Shown: positions 8,327-17,302 of the stretch, piece after piece
Layout of the letters: each line of letters starts with the position of its first letter
How positions within the stretch are numbered: position 1 is the first letter of the stretch
Source of the DNA: Propionibacteriaceae bacterium AM104-82
Lineage (GTDB): Bacteria > Actinomycetota > Actinomycetes > Propionibacteriales > Propionibacteriaceae
DNA length: 64,000 nucleotides
Direction of reading: 5' to 3'
NCBI GenBank assembly: GCA_027658995.1
Contig: JAQDQK010000015.1
Span: 22,762-86,761, forward strand
The notes under the pieces: model-generated
Database searches by the model: none
The model's input: only the letters and a program-made list of their open reading frames with translations
Told to the model about the DNA's origin: nothing
Translations under genes and position numbers: made by a program

Positions 8327-10195
8327 ATGAGCGAGACCGTGCGACTCACCGTCGGCCAAGCCATCATCCGGTTCCTCGTCAACCAGTTCGTGGAGAGCGA
8401 CGGCGAGACCGAACGCCTCATCGTCGGCGCCATGGGCATCTTCGGACACGGCAACGTCGCGGGCATCGGCCAGGCGCTGCTGCAGAACGAGATCGACCCC
8501 ACCCCCGACGGCGGCGAGATGGCCTACATCATGCCCCGCAACGAGCAGGGCATGGTCAACGCCGCCGCCGCGTTCGCGAAGGCGACCAACCGGCGCCAGA
8601 CCTGGATGTGCACCTCCTCGATCGGCCCCGGCGCGCTCAACATGGTCACCGGCGCGGCGCTCGCCACCACCAACCGGCTCCCGGTGCTGCTGTTCCCCTC
8701 CGACCAGTTCGCCACCCGCAACCCCGACCCGGTGCTGCAGCAGGTCGAGGACCCGACGTCGCTGATGACGGCGGCCACCGACTGCTTCCGGCCCGTCTCG
8801 CGCTACTTCGACCGGATCGAGCGCCCCGAGCAGCTCATCCCGTCGCTGCTCGCCGGGCTCCGCGTGCTGACCGACCCCGCCGACACCGGCGCCGTCACGA
8901 TCGCGCTGCCGCAGGACGTGCAGGCCGAGGCCCACGACTTCCCCGTCGAGTTCTTCCGCCCCCGCACCTGGCGGATCCGTCGCCCCGCGCCCGAGCCGAT
9001 CGCCATCGAGCGCGCGGCCCAGATGATCCGCGACGCCAAGCGCCCGATGGTCGTCTCCGGCGGCGGCACCATCTACTCGCTCGCCTCCGAGGAACTGCGC
9101 GCGTTCGCCTCGGCCACCGGCATCCCCGTCTCCGACACGCAGGCGGGCAAGGGCGCCATCAACTTCGACCACGAGTGCGCCGTCGGCGGCGTCGGCTCGA
9201 CGGGAGCCGCGTCCGCCAACGCGATCGCCGACCAGGCAGACGTCGTGATCGGCATCGGCACCCGCTACTCCGACTTCACCACCGCGTCGCACACGCAGTT
9301 CAAGAACCCCGACGTGAAGTTCATCAACATCAACGTCGGCGCCTTCGACGCCGCCAAGCACTCCGCCGAGATGGTCGTCGCCGACGCCCGCGAGGCGCTC
9401 GTGGCGCTCACCGCCGCGCTCGAGGGCTACCGCGTCGACGCGTCCTACACCGCCGAGATCGCCAAGCTCCGCGACGAGTGGGCCGAGGCGACCCGCCAGT
9501 GCTACACCGTCGGCAACCAGCCGCTCCCTGCGCAGACCGAGGTGTTCGGCGCCCTCAACGAACTGCTGGGCGACGACGACGTGGTGATCAACGCGGCGGG
9601 CTCGATGCCGGGCGACCTGCAGTGCCTGTGGCAGGCCCGCACCCCGAAGCAGTACCACGTCGAGTACGCCTTCTCGACCATGGGCTACGAGATCCCCGCC
9701 GCGATGGGCGTCAAGCTTGCGTTCCCCGAGTCCGAGGTCGTCGCGATCGTCGGGGACGGCACCTACCAGATGCTGCCCATGGAGCTGGCCACCATCGTCC
9801 AGGAGGGCGTCAAGGTCATCTTCGTGCTGCTGCAGAACTACGGCTTCGCGTCGATCGGCGCGCTGTCGGAGTCGCGCGGATCGCAGCGCTTCGGCACCAA
9901 GTACCGCTCCGGCAAGGGCGAACTGCTGCCCGTCGACATCGCGGCCAACGCCGAGTCGTGGGGCATCAACGTGCTGCGCGTGAAGACCATCGACGAGTTC
10001 AAGGCGGCCTACGCCGAGGCCAAGGAGATGGACCGCGCGGTGATGATCCACATCGAGACCGACCTGATGGGCCCGAACCCGCCCGGGTCGAGCTGGTGGG
10101 ACGTCCCCGTCAGCGAGGTCTCGCGCCTCGAATCGACGCAGCAGGCCTTCGAGGACTACGTCCGCGACCGCGCTCCGCAGCGCCACTACCTCTGA
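8327..10195 (+). CDS. iolD: 3D-(3,5/4)-trihydroxycyclohexane-1,2-dione hydrolase
   Basis: IolD opens the six-carbon ring of the diketo intermediate to give 5-deoxyglucuronate; it needs thiamine diphosphate. The 622-residue protein has the three-domain layout of the acetolactate synthase superfamily: PYR domain with NEQGMVNAAAAFAKA (about residues 72-86), a central domain, and PP domain with VGDGTYQM (about 474-481) for the Mg-diphosphate site. The ATG at 8327 is preferred over a GTG at 8318 because AGGAG at 8314-8318 is spaced 8 bases from it. It follows iolB by five bases. Confidence 0.94.
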   Translation: MSETVRLTVGQAIIRFLVNQFVESDGETERLIVGAMGIFGHGNVAGIGQALLQNEIDPTPDGGEMAYIMPRNEQGMVNAAAAFAKATNRRQTWMCTSSIGPGALNMVTGAALATTNRLPVLLFPSDQFATRNPDPVLQQVEDPTSLMTAATDCFRPVSRYFDRIERPEQLIPSLLAGLRVLTDPADTGAVTIALPQDVQAEAHDFPVEFFRPRTWRIRRPAPEPIAIERAAQMIRDAKRPMVVSGGGTIYSLASEELRAFASATGIPVSDTQAGKGAINFDHECAVGGVGSTGAASANAIADQADVVIGIGTRYSDFTTASHTQFKNPDVKFININVGAFDAAKHSAEMVVADAREALVALTAALEGYRVDASYTAEIAKLRDEWAEATRQCYTVGNQPLPAQTEVFGALNELLGDDDVVINAAGSMPGDLQCLWQARTPKQYHVEYAFSTMGYEIPAAMGVKLAFPESEVVAIVGDGTYQMLPMELATIVQEGVKVIFVLLQNYGFASIGALSESRGSQRFGTKYRSGKGELLPVDIAANAESWGINVLRVKTIDEFKAAYAEAKEMDRAVMIHIETDLMGPNPPGSSWWDVPVSEVSRLESTQQAFEDYVRDRAPQRHYL

Positions 10196-10241
10196 TCGAC
10201 CGGGCATCGCCCGTCAACCCACGAACAACAAGGAGACACAC

Positions 10242-11102
10242 ATGAAGATCGCTGGTGCGCCCATTTCCTGGGGCGTGTGCGAGGTCCCGAACTGGGGCTA
10301 CCAGATGACGCCGGAGCGCGTGCTGACCGAGATGAAGGAGATCGGCCTGACGGCGACCGAGTTCGGCCCGCAGGGCTGGCTCCCCGTCGACGCAGAGGAG
10401 CGGGCCGCCGTGGTCGGCAAGTTCGGCCTCAAGCCCGTCGGCTCGTTCTTCCTCGCCGTCATGCACGACCCCGGCTTCGACCCGATCCCGCAGGTCGAGC
10501 AGGAACTGAAGGCGTTCGAGGCGGCAGGCGGCGAGTTCCTGGTGCTGGCCGCCGACTCCGGCCAGGACGGCTACGACGACCGCCCCGAGCTCGACGAGGA
10601 GGGCTGGGCGACCCTGTTCAACAACATGTCGCGGATCCGCGATGTCTGCGCGGCGCAGGGCGTCACCGCCTGCATCCACCCCCACTGGGGAACCATGGTC
10701 CAGAACGTCGACGAGGTGGAGCGCGTGCTCGACAACTCGACGGTCGGCCTGTGCCTCGACACCGGCCACCTGACCGCAGGCGGCGCCGACGTCGTCGAAC
10801 TGGTGCGCAAGTACGCCGACCGCGTCGACATCGTGCACGCCAAGGACGTCAACAAGGCCATGACCGACAAGTTGCTGCCCGGCGAGCTCACCTGGAGCGA
10901 GGGCATCAAGGGCGGCATGTTCACCCCGATCGGCCAGGGCGACATCGACTTCGCGGCGATCGTCGGGCTGCTCGACGGCGCCGGCTTCGACGGCTACTGG
11001 GTGCTCGAGCAGGACATCATGCTCGACGAGGAGCCCCCGGCCGACGGCGGCCCGGTCGCCAACGCCAAGGCCAGCTTCGAGGCCCTCGCGGCCCTGGCCT
11101 GA
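10242..11102 (+). CDS. iolE: Inosose dehydratase
   Basis: IolE removes water from scyllo-inosose to give the diketone used by IolD. The 286-residue protein is a xylose-isomerase-like TIM barrel with metal-ligand segments ACIHPHWGTM (about residue 145), LCLDTGHL (about 168) and IVHAKDV (about 199), and the IolE-like GGMFTPIGQGDIDF (about 225). The start ATG follows AAGGAG at 7 bases. It is the last gene of the iolC operon and is followed by a strong hairpin. Confidence 0.9.
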   Translation: MKIAGAPISWGVCEVPNWGYQMTPERVLTEMKEIGLTATEFGPQGWLPVDAEERAAVVGKFGLKPVGSFFLAVMHDPGFDPIPQVEQELKAFEAAGGEFLVLAADSGQDGYDDRPELDEEGWATLFNNMSRIRDVCAAQGVTACIHPHWGTMVQNVDEVERVLDNSTVGLCLDTGHLTAGGADVVELVRKYADRVDIVHAKDVNKAMTDKLLPGELTWSEGIKGGMFTPIGQGDIDFAAIVGLLDGAGFDGYWVLEQDIMLDEEPPADGGPVANAKASFEALAALA

Positions 11103-11126
11103 GCCCCGCGCCTGAGCGCACGCACC

Positions 11127-11159
11127 GATGGCCCCGTGGACGAGTTCCGCGGGGCCATC
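11127..11159 (+). terminator. Terminator after iolE
   Basis: GATGGCCCCGTGG pairs with CCGCGGGGCCATC around a 7-base loop, with one G-U pair. It lies 25 bases past the iolE stop. Confidence 0.75.
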
Positions 11160-11234
11160 GTCGTCCCCAGGCCTTGTCGGAGCCGGTGGACCCGCCGCTT
11201 GCCACACTGGAGCCTCGTCGAGCGAGGAGGACGC

Positions 11235-12500
11235 ATGCGGGCAAGGACACCGTGGTGGGCGGTCGGGTTCGTGGCGCTCGGGATCGGCCTCGCCGTCGCC
11301 GCCCTGATCTTCCAACTCGGGTGGGTCCCATGGTGGATCGGCCTCGGCGTCGCTGCGGTCGCGCTGATCCACACCGTCGCGACCCGCTGGGGAAGGCGCG
11401 GTGCCGTGATCGGCTGCCTGCTGGCCGCCATCATGCTCGCGGTCCCCTCACTGGTCATCAGGATCGGGGGCGGGCGCGTCGAGGCGTGGCCCGTCGCGCT
11501 GGTCGGTGACGTGCTCGTCTTCAATGGCCCCTCCGGGGCGAGCGGTGTCAGCCTCACGAGCGGGGAGACGCTGTGGGAGGCGGGCCTCGGCGGCCTACAG
11601 GCTGCCGGCGGAACGCTGTACGCCTCGTCGGTCGCTGGATCGTACGAGGGCGGCGTAGTCGACCCCGCAACGGGCGAGGTGCTGTGGATGCTTCCCTCTC
11701 CCGGCGCACCGATCGCCGTCGGCTCCGGGACGCTGGCCGTCACGGGTGGCGGAAGCGTGACGGGCTACGACCCCGAGACCGGGGCCGAACGATGGCGCGT
11801 CCCCGGCTCTGCACCCGTCCAGACGTGGTGCAGAAGCGACAGGGGATTTCTCAGGCTCCGGGCAACCCAGCAGGACTGGCTAGCCGTGTCGCAGGGTGAC
11901 CGGATGGTGATCGTCGACATGGCAACGGGGGAGCCCTCCAAGGCGCGTCTCGACCCGCGATCGGTGAGCATCCACGCGGATCGGGCCATCGTCCTCGACC
12001 GCGAGAGTGGCGCCGTCCAGGTGGCCGACCTCGGCACCGGGGAGGTCCGCGACACAGACCTCACGGACCGGGCGACCCAGGAATGCTTCGACGTCGACGG
12101 CGCCCCGGTCTATGTCGACAAGGTTCGGGATGTGGTCGGGATGGTCGACCTCGCCTCGGGCGAGGTTATGGAGACCGACCTCGAGACCCGCGGGCTGGAG
12201 ATCTCTGGGAGCATGACGCGCGAATCGGTACACGGCCTCCCCGGCCGTTACAGGGACGGACGGGTGGTCGACCTGACGACCGGCGAGCCCCACCCTGCGA
12301 TGCCGGGGCGCCCGGAGAGTCGCCCCGAGGGGTACCTTGTGAGGGACGTCCTGGACGACGTGCTGATAGTGAGCAGCGGCGTCTTCGATGCGCTCGGGGC
12401 TCGCCACCCGATGCTCCTGGTGGTGGGGGAGCGCGGGCAGCGACTGATGGCCGGTCCCTCCCGCGACGACATCGTCGAAGCGGTCGCCGCCGTCCGGTGA
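11235..12500 (+). CDS. Membrane-anchored beta-propeller (PQQ-like) protein, unknown function
   Basis: The 421-residue protein starts with about three hydrophobic segments (residues 7-80) followed by repeated short blades ending in forms such as DPATGEVLW, DPETGAERW and DLGTGEV. These resemble PQQ-like beta-propeller repeats, which here would fold outside the membrane. The ATG at 11235 follows GAGGAGG by 4 bases; a longer in-frame start at 11136 would overlap the iolE terminator. There is no catalytic motif and no clear partner; the DUF4132 gene follows 31 bases later on the same strand. Function unknown. Confidence 0.65.
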   Translation: MRARTPWWAVGFVALGIGLAVAALIFQLGWVPWWIGLGVAAVALIHTVATRWGRRGAVIGCLLAAIMLAVPSLVIRIGGGRVEAWPVALVGDVLVFNGPSGASGVSLTSGETLWEAGLGGLQAAGGTLYASSVAGSYEGGVVDPATGEVLWMLPSPGAPIAVGSGTLAVTGGGSVTGYDPETGAERWRVPGSAPVQTWCRSDRGFLRLRATQQDWLAVSQGDRMVIVDMATGEPSKARLDPRSVSIHADRAIVLDRESGAVQVADLGTGEVRDTDLTDRATQECFDVDGAPVYVDKVRDVVGMVDLASGEVMETDLETRGLEISGSMTRESVHGLPGRYRDGRVVDLTTGEPHPAMPGRPESRPEGYLVRDVLDDVLIVSSGVFDALGARHPMLLVVGERGQRLMAGPSRDDIVEAVAAVR

Positions 12501-12531
12501 CCCTGGGCCCGGCGGCGCCTAAGCTCCTGAC

Positions 12532-14076
12532 ATGGCCGAAGACCTGGTGGGCGCCGACCTCGCAGACGCGGAACGCGATCTCGTGGAGGGCTTCGCCCCG
12601 CCGAGTTACGACTCGTGGACGGTGCTGTTCGACGAGTACGCCGACCTCACCACCGAACTGCTGCCCCACGCCCGCGCGCTCGCGGCCGACCCTCGCTGGG
12701 TCGGGTTCGCGCAGGCGGCGCTGCGGGCCGCAGCCGAGCGCGGCAGGCAGGTCCGCGAGGGGAGCCGCGAGTACCGCCCCGACAGGCTGTTCACCCAGGA
12801 CGAGGCGGGCGTCCTCAAGCGCGCGCTGCTGACGGCGCTCGCCGTCGACGCCGACTGGGTCGGCCTCGGCATCGACGCCATGGACCTCGCGTCGGTCGCG
12901 CCCGGCGCGGCAAAGACCCTCCCGTCGCAGGCGGCCGTCTACGCGCTCGCCCGCGCTATCGTCAGCGTCCCCACCCCCGAGGCCATCGCCGGAATGGAGC
13001 GCGTCAGGACGGGGTGCCGCAACGCCTCGGTGGTGAAGAAGTTGGGCAAGTACGTCGCCGAGGCCCGCGCGGCGCTGCCCGCGATGCCATGGGGGTTGCG
13101 GGTGCCTGAGGGTGCGACGTTCGGCAAGCGCGAACTCGGCGCATGGCTCACGACGCTCGAGCGCGGGTGGCTCCGCGACGCGCAGTGGACCCCCGACGCA
13201 TGGGTCGCCACGATGTACGCGAGGCCCGAACTCGCCGACGCCGCGTCCCGGCTGATCTGGGTCGCAGACGACGGTTCGAGCTTCCTCGGCGCCCGCGACG
13301 CCTGGGTCGACGCGTCGGGTTCGCCCGTCGCGCTGCCCGAGGCCACCATCAGGCTGTGGCATCCCCGCTCCAGCGACGCGCAGGGGCGCGACCTGTGGAG
13401 ACGCAGGATCATCGCCGAGCGGATCGACCAGCCGATCCGTCAGATCGACCGGGAGTTCTACGCCGAGCCGTTCGACGTCGCGGGCCTCCGGGTCGACGTC
13501 CACGTCCTGCTGGGGGTCGCGAGGAAGGAGGGCTGGACGAGCAGCGTCGACGAGTTCTCGCGGAAGGCGGGCGAGATCCGCGTCGTGCTGTCCTGCGACC
13601 GGGAGTTGAACCCGACCTCCGAGGGACAGGCGCGGTTGTTCCGGTTGGAGGTCCGCGACGCCGCCCTCGACGCCGACTTCGGCCACGCGCGCCCGGCCGA
13701 GGTGCCCGAGGGTCGCCCGGAGGTGGTGCTTTCCGAACTGCTGCGCTCGGCCGACCTGCTCGTCAGCGTCTCGGCCGTCGGCATCGAGGCCTCCCCCGAG
13801 ATCGGCTGGGACGCGCTTCCGCAGACCCCGCACGGCATCCTCGCCACCCGTCGCGAGATCCTCGGCCACCTGCTCGCCGAACTGGGCGACCCGAGCGTCG
13901 GGCTGGACCAGCGGCACGTCACGGTCGGGCCGTACCGGATCCACCTGGCGACCGCCTCGGTGACCCGCGACGGCGAGCAGGTCGAAGTGACCCCGGCAAG
14001 GCACGACCTGTGGGCCCCGCCCGACCCGTTGGTGAACAGGATCCTCGGCACGGTCGTCGCCCTCCGCGACGCCTGA
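12532..14076 (+). CDS. DUF4132 domain protein
   Basis: The 514-residue protein matches the pattern of DUF4132 proteins: a helical N-terminal part, then QPIRQIDREFYAEPFDVAGLRVDVHVL, cut here to the core IRQIDREFYAEPF (about residue 304), SELLRSADLLVSVSAVG (about 402) and a C-terminal segment with VGPYRIHLATASV (about 464). DUF4132 proteins often carry a WGR domain at the N-terminus; none is visible here. Their biochemical role is not established. The gene is a likely second member of a pair with the beta-propeller gene and is convergent with the LacI gene. Confidence 0.65.
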   Translation: MAEDLVGADLADAERDLVEGFAPPSYDSWTVLFDEYADLTTELLPHARALAADPRWVGFAQAALRAAAERGRQVREGSREYRPDRLFTQDEAGVLKRALLTALAVDADWVGLGIDAMDLASVAPGAAKTLPSQAAVYALARAIVSVPTPEAIAGMERVRTGCRNASVVKKLGKYVAEARAALPAMPWGLRVPEGATFGKRELGAWLTTLERGWLRDAQWTPDAWVATMYARPELADAASRLIWVADDGSSFLGARDAWVDASGSPVALPEATIRLWHPRSSDAQGRDLWRRRIIAERIDQPIRQIDREFYAEPFDVAGLRVDVHVLLGVARKEGWTSSVDEFSRKAGEIRVVLSCDRELNPTSEGQARLFRLEVRDAALDADFGHARPAEVPEGRPEVVLSELLRSADLLVSVSAVGIEASPEIGWDALPQTPHGILATRREILGHLLAELGDPSVGLDQRHVTVGPYRIHLATASVTRDGEQVEVTPARHDLWAPPDPLVNRILGTVVALRDA

Positions 14077-14086
14077 GACACCGTCG

Positions 14087-15091
14087 TCAGGACACCGGTC
14101 CGGTCGTGGCGCGCACGACGAGCGTCGGGGTTGACACGAGGTTGACCGGGGCCGCCTCCGGATCGAGCAGTCGCCGCGTCGCAGCGGTGGCCGCCTGCCT
14201 GCCCAACTCCTCGCCGTGGATGTCGACGGTGGTCAGTGAGGTTCCGGGGGCCCGGCTGACGAGGGTGTTGTCGTAGCCGACCACCGAGACGTCACGTGGG
14301 GCAGTGAGCCCTAGATCCGCCATCGCATCGAGCACGCCGAGCGCGGCCTGGTCGTTGTGGGCGAACACGGCGGTAGGGCGGCGCTCCGGTGGCAGCGACA
14401 ACACCGGAGCGATGTCGTCGGCGGCGCCGCGCCGAGAGTAGCTCGACTCGACGACCCACGGCTCGAGCCCGGCCGCCGCCATGGTCGAGGCGTAGCCCTC
14501 CCGCCGGCCGAAGTAGCCGTCCGTCGGGGGGTTTGCGAGGAAGACGATCCGCTCGTGCCCGAGCTTGAGCAGGTGATCTGTGGCGGCCCGTGCTCCTGCC
14601 ATGTTGTCCGAGTGGACGCTGTCGACCCCGTCGATCTGACGCGCCACGCTCACCAGCGGCACCTGCGCGTTGAAGGCGCGCACGGCATCGTCGGGCAGTA
14701 GGAGCCCGGTCGCGATGACAACGTCGACGCGCGACTGGAACAGCGAGTCGAGGGCCTGGGCGTCGCGTCGGCCGTCGATCGAGCCGACCGCCAGCACCAG
14801 GTGGCGGTCCTGTTCGTCGGCGACTGCGCGGATGCCGTCGAACATGTCGGCGTAGACGTCCTGACGCAGGTCGAGGAGGAAGACCCCAAGCGTGTTGGTC
14901 ACCTTGCTCGCGAGGCGAGAGGCGACGCGGTTGAACCGGTAGCCCAGCCTCTCGGCGGTCTCCAGGATTGTCGTGCGGGTCTGCGCGCTCACCCCGGCGA
15001 CGTCCCGGAAGGCCATCGACACCAGGGCGCGCGAAACGCCCAGCTCGGTGGCGATGTCCTGCATCGTCACCGGGCGCTGGGCGCGGGCCAT
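14087..15091 (-). CDS. LacI-family regulator of the second sugar module
   Basis: The 334-residue protein begins with a LacI helix-turn-helix (TMQDIATELGVSRALVSMAF, about residues 9-28) and continues with a periplasmic-binding-like sensor domain (about 60-330) including VFAHNDQAALGVLDA. The start ATG at 15089-15091 is chosen because the DNA-binding helix follows at the usual distance. It lies downstream of the Gfo/Idh-isomerase pair on the same strand, after a hairpin, and is likely the regulator of that pair and of the divergent ABC transporter. The effector sugar is not known. Confidence 0.88.
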   Translation of the reverse strand: MARAQRPVTMQDIATELGVSRALVSMAFRDVAGVSAQTRTTILETAERLGYRFNRVASRLASKVTNTLGVFLLDLRQDVYADMFDGIRAVADEQDRHLVLAVGSIDGRRDAQALDSLFQSRVDVVIATGLLLPDDAVRAFNAQVPLVSVARQIDGVDSVHSDNMAGARAATDHLLKLGHERIVFLANPPTDGYFGRREGYASTMAAAGLEPWVVESSYSRRGAADDIAPVLSLPPERRPTAVFAHNDQAALGVLDAMADLGLTAPRDVSVVGYDNTLVSRAPGTSLTTVDIHGEELGRQAATAATRRLLDPEAAPVNLVSTPTLVVRATTGPVS

Positions 15092-15124
15092 TGGTTCTTC
15101 CTTGTCTATGGAGCCGAGGATAGT

Positions 15125-15160
15125 CACCGGCCCGACGACGCGGTGGTCGCCGGGCCGGTG
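15125..15160 (-). terminator. Hairpin after the Gfo/Idh gene
   Basis: CACCGGCCCG at 15125-15134 pairs perfectly with CGGGCCGGTG at 15151-15160. It separates the Gfo/Idh gene (stop at 15165) from lacI on the minus strand. Confidence 0.6.
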
Positions 15161-15164
15161 TCGA

Positions 15165-16343
15165 TCACACGGTGGTGCTGCGACCCTCGTCGGCGGCACT
15201 GCGGGCGATGGCGTCGCAGACCCGCATGGTGTGCAGACCGTCCGCGAATGTCGCGCACGGGGGAAGCACCGACTCGCGACCCAGGATCTGGTCCAGGAAC
15301 GCCCGGGTCTGGTAGACGAACAGGTCGCCGTAGCCGAACGAGATGTTGCCGCCGGGCATCGGGACCGCGTCGTCGAACACCCGCGAGGTGCCAGGCGAGA
15401 CGTAGACGACCCTGTCGCCGCGGGTGTTGCCGCCTGGCTGGGCATCGCTGACGATGAACTCGGCTGGGCGAGCCCAGTCGAACACGGCGCGCGACTGCGT
15501 TCCGGTGACGGTGATGGCCAGGTCGTTCGGCGTGCCGAAGGACACCCGCGAGACCCGGAAGGTCGAGATGGCCCCGCCCGCGAACTTGGCCGTGAACACC
15601 ACCGAGTCGTCGTTGGTGACCGGCTCGGACTCCTCGGAGAGCTCCGCGTGGTCGTGCCCGATCACCGTGCCGACCGGAAGGTGGCGCTCCGGGATCGAAA
15701 TGCCGAACTCGGCCCCGGAGACGGAGACGATCGGCCCGCAGATGTACTCGGCGAGGTCGATGATGTGGGCGCCGAGATCGATCAGGGCCCCGGTGCCGAG
15801 CGGCCCCTGGAAGCGCCAGCTCATGGGGCCCTCGGGGTCGGCGGCGTAATCGGCGAGGTAATGGGCCTCGACCATGGCCGGCGTGCCGAGCTCGCCGGCC
15901 GCCAGCAGGTCGCGGATCGCCTCGACGGCCGGGTTGCGTCGGAAGGAGTAGGCGGTGGCGGCGACGCCCGTTGCCTGCTCGGCCGCGGCGACCATCGCCT
16001 CGGCGTCCTCGAGCGAGGCCGCGAGGGGCTTCTCGCAGAGCACGTGCTTGCCCGCGGCCAGCATCGCCTCGGCGATCTCACGGTGCAGCGAGTTGCCCAC
16101 CACGATGCTGACCGCGTCGATGGTGGGGTCCTCGGCAACCTCCTGCCAGGAGGCCACCGCATTCTCGAACCCGTAGCGGTCGGCGACCTCCTGGGCGAGG
16201 GGCAGGTTGACGTCGGCGATGGCGGCGAGGCGGATCGGGGGGAGGCCCCCGCCGTGGATGGTGTTGGCCTGGCGGTAGCCGTTGGCGTGGGAGCGGCCGG
16301 CCATGCCAGCGCCGATCACTGCGACTGAGAGCTGTTCGGTCAT
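15165..16343 (-). CDS. Gfo/Idh/MocA-family dehydrogenase
   Basis: The 392-residue protein has a Rossmann loop (VIGAGMAG, about residues 8-15), the EKPL motif (about 106-109) and a C-terminal Gfo/Idh domain with GALIDLGAHIIDLAEY, whose His is typical of sugar and inositol dehydrogenases. It would oxidise a hydroxyl of a sugar, inositol or derivative with NAD(P)+. The ATG at 16341-16343 has AAGGAG upstream. It follows the MocC/IolE-like isomerase by 29 bases and shares its promoter. Paired with an isomerase and a binding-protein transporter, it resembles the mocA-mocC-mocB set for rhizopine and inositol isomers, but the substrate is not fixed by sequence. Confidence 0.85.
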   Translation of the reverse strand: MTEQLSVAVIGAGMAGRSHANGYRQANTIHGGGLPPIRLAAIADVNLPLAQEVADRYGFENAVASWQEVAEDPTIDAVSIVVGNSLHREIAEAMLAAGKHVLCEKPLAASLEDAEAMVAAAEQATGVAATAYSFRRNPAVEAIRDLLAAGELGTPAMVEAHYLADYAADPEGPMSWRFQGPLGTGALIDLGAHIIDLAEYICGPIVSVSGAEFGISIPERHLPVGTVIGHDHAELSEESEPVTNDDSVVFTAKFAGGAISTFRVSRVSFGTPNDLAITVTGTQSRAVFDWARPAEFIVSDAQPGGNTRGDRVVYVSPGTSRVFDDAVPMPGGNISFGYGDLFVYQTRAFLDQILGRESVLPPCATFADGLHTMRVCDAIARSAADEGRSTTV

Positions 16344-16372
16344 GATGTGTCTCCTTGGATGGATCCGGGTGC

Positions 16373-17302
16373 TCAGAGCACGCCGAGGTTGTTCTGGGCG
16401 AGCACCTTGCGGGTCTCGATCGCCAACGGCAGCGGGACGTCGGCCGCGCACGGGTAGAGGTCCTGCTCGACGATGACGTAGAGCTCCTTGTCAAGGGCCG
16501 CCAGCGCGTCGATGACCGCGCCGACCTTCGGCTGGCCGCCGTCGGGGGTGACGCAGACGCCGAGCGAGACAGCCTCGCCGAACGACAGATCCTCGGCGCG
16601 GACCCGCTCGACCACCTCGGGGTCCATCTGCTTGATGTGGACGATGGCGATCCGGTCCGGGTAGTTGCGGATCAGTTCGACGGTGTCGACCTCGCCGTAC
16701 TCGAGATGTCCCGTGTCGAGGCAGAAGGACACGTACTCCGGGTCGGTCTCGGCGAAGAAGCGCTCGATCTGCCCCTTGTTCTCGATGTGCGAGTCGCCGT
16801 GGGGGTGCACGGCCATCGTGACGCCGTACTCGTCCTTGAGGATCCGTCCGAGCTTGTCGGCGTTGCGGGCGAGCAGCTTCCACTCGTCGTCGGTCAGGTC
16901 GGGGTTCTCGGCCCAGCCGCCCGTCTGCAGGTCGCGCAGCATCGGGGGCAGGTAAACGAGGAACTTCGCGCCGAGCGCCTTCAGGACCTCGGCGTTGGCG
17001 CGCATGTCGCGCTCGGTGTCCTCCCACGCGTCGTCGCGGTGCAGCACTCCGAACTGGGTGCCCGCCACCACGCTGATCCCGCGCTTGGCCGCCTCCTCAC
17101 GCAGGGTGTCCGGGTCTGTCGGCAGGAAGCCGAACGGGCCGGTCTCGATGTATTCGTAACCCGCCTCGGCGACCTCGTCGAGGAAGGTCTGCCACGACAC
17201 CTGCTTGTCGTCCTCGGGGAACCACACCCCCCACGAGTCGGGGGCGGTGCCCACCGTCAGCTTGTCGTACGGGGCCTGTGGGTTGACTGCGCGAGACGTC
17301 AT
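16373..17302 (-). CDS. Sugar isomerase/epimerase, IolE/MocC-like TIM barrel
   Basis: The 309-residue protein begins with GTAPDSWGVWFPED, the N-terminal signature shared by IolE, IolH and MocC proteins, and carries MAVHPHGDSH (about residue 150), FCLDTGHLEYGEVD (about 182) and IVHIKQMDP (about 210) as metal-site strands. It may dehydrate or isomerise an inosose-like ketone produced by the neighbouring dehydrogenase. The ATG at 17302 is preferred; a GTG two codons upstream is possible, and neither has a strong ribosome site. It is the first gene of a minus-strand pair behind the promoter at 17381-17409. Confidence 0.82.
   Translation of the reverse strand: MTSRAVNPQAPYDKLTVGTAPDSWGVWFPEDDKQVSWQTFLDEVAEAGYEYIETGPFGFLPTDPDTLREEAAKRGISVVAGTQFGVLHRDDAWEDTERDMRANAEVLKALGAKFLVYLPPMLRDLQTGGWAENPDLTDDEWKLLARNADKLGRILKDEYGVTMAVHPHGDSHIENKGQIERFFAETDPEYVSFCLDTGHLEYGEVDTVELIRNYPDRIAIVHIKQMDPEVVERVRAEDLSFGEAVSLGVCVTPDGGQPKVGAVIDALAALDKELYVIVEQDLYPCAADVPLPLAIETRKVLAQNNLGVL

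Noticed and set aside
8177..10207. A 676-codon open frame on the minus strand opposite iolD
   Set aside because: It mirrors a well-conserved iolD gene, has a Gly/Val/Asp/Arg-rich composition without domains, and arises from GC-rich codon bias.
12166..14004. A 612-codon open frame on the minus strand opposite the DUF4132 gene
   Set aside because: No motif; the plus strand carries the conserved DUF4132 pattern and a good start.
12532..14076. Reading this gene as the missing jetD nuclease
   Set aside because: Its C-terminal pattern fits DUF4132, it lacks a Toprim-like acidic motif, and it lies 10 kb from jetC.
15165..17302. Calling the second dehydrogenase-isomerase pair iolG-iolE
   Set aside because: A better iolG and iolE lie in the core cluster; this pair has its own LacI and transporter, so a specific name is not supported.
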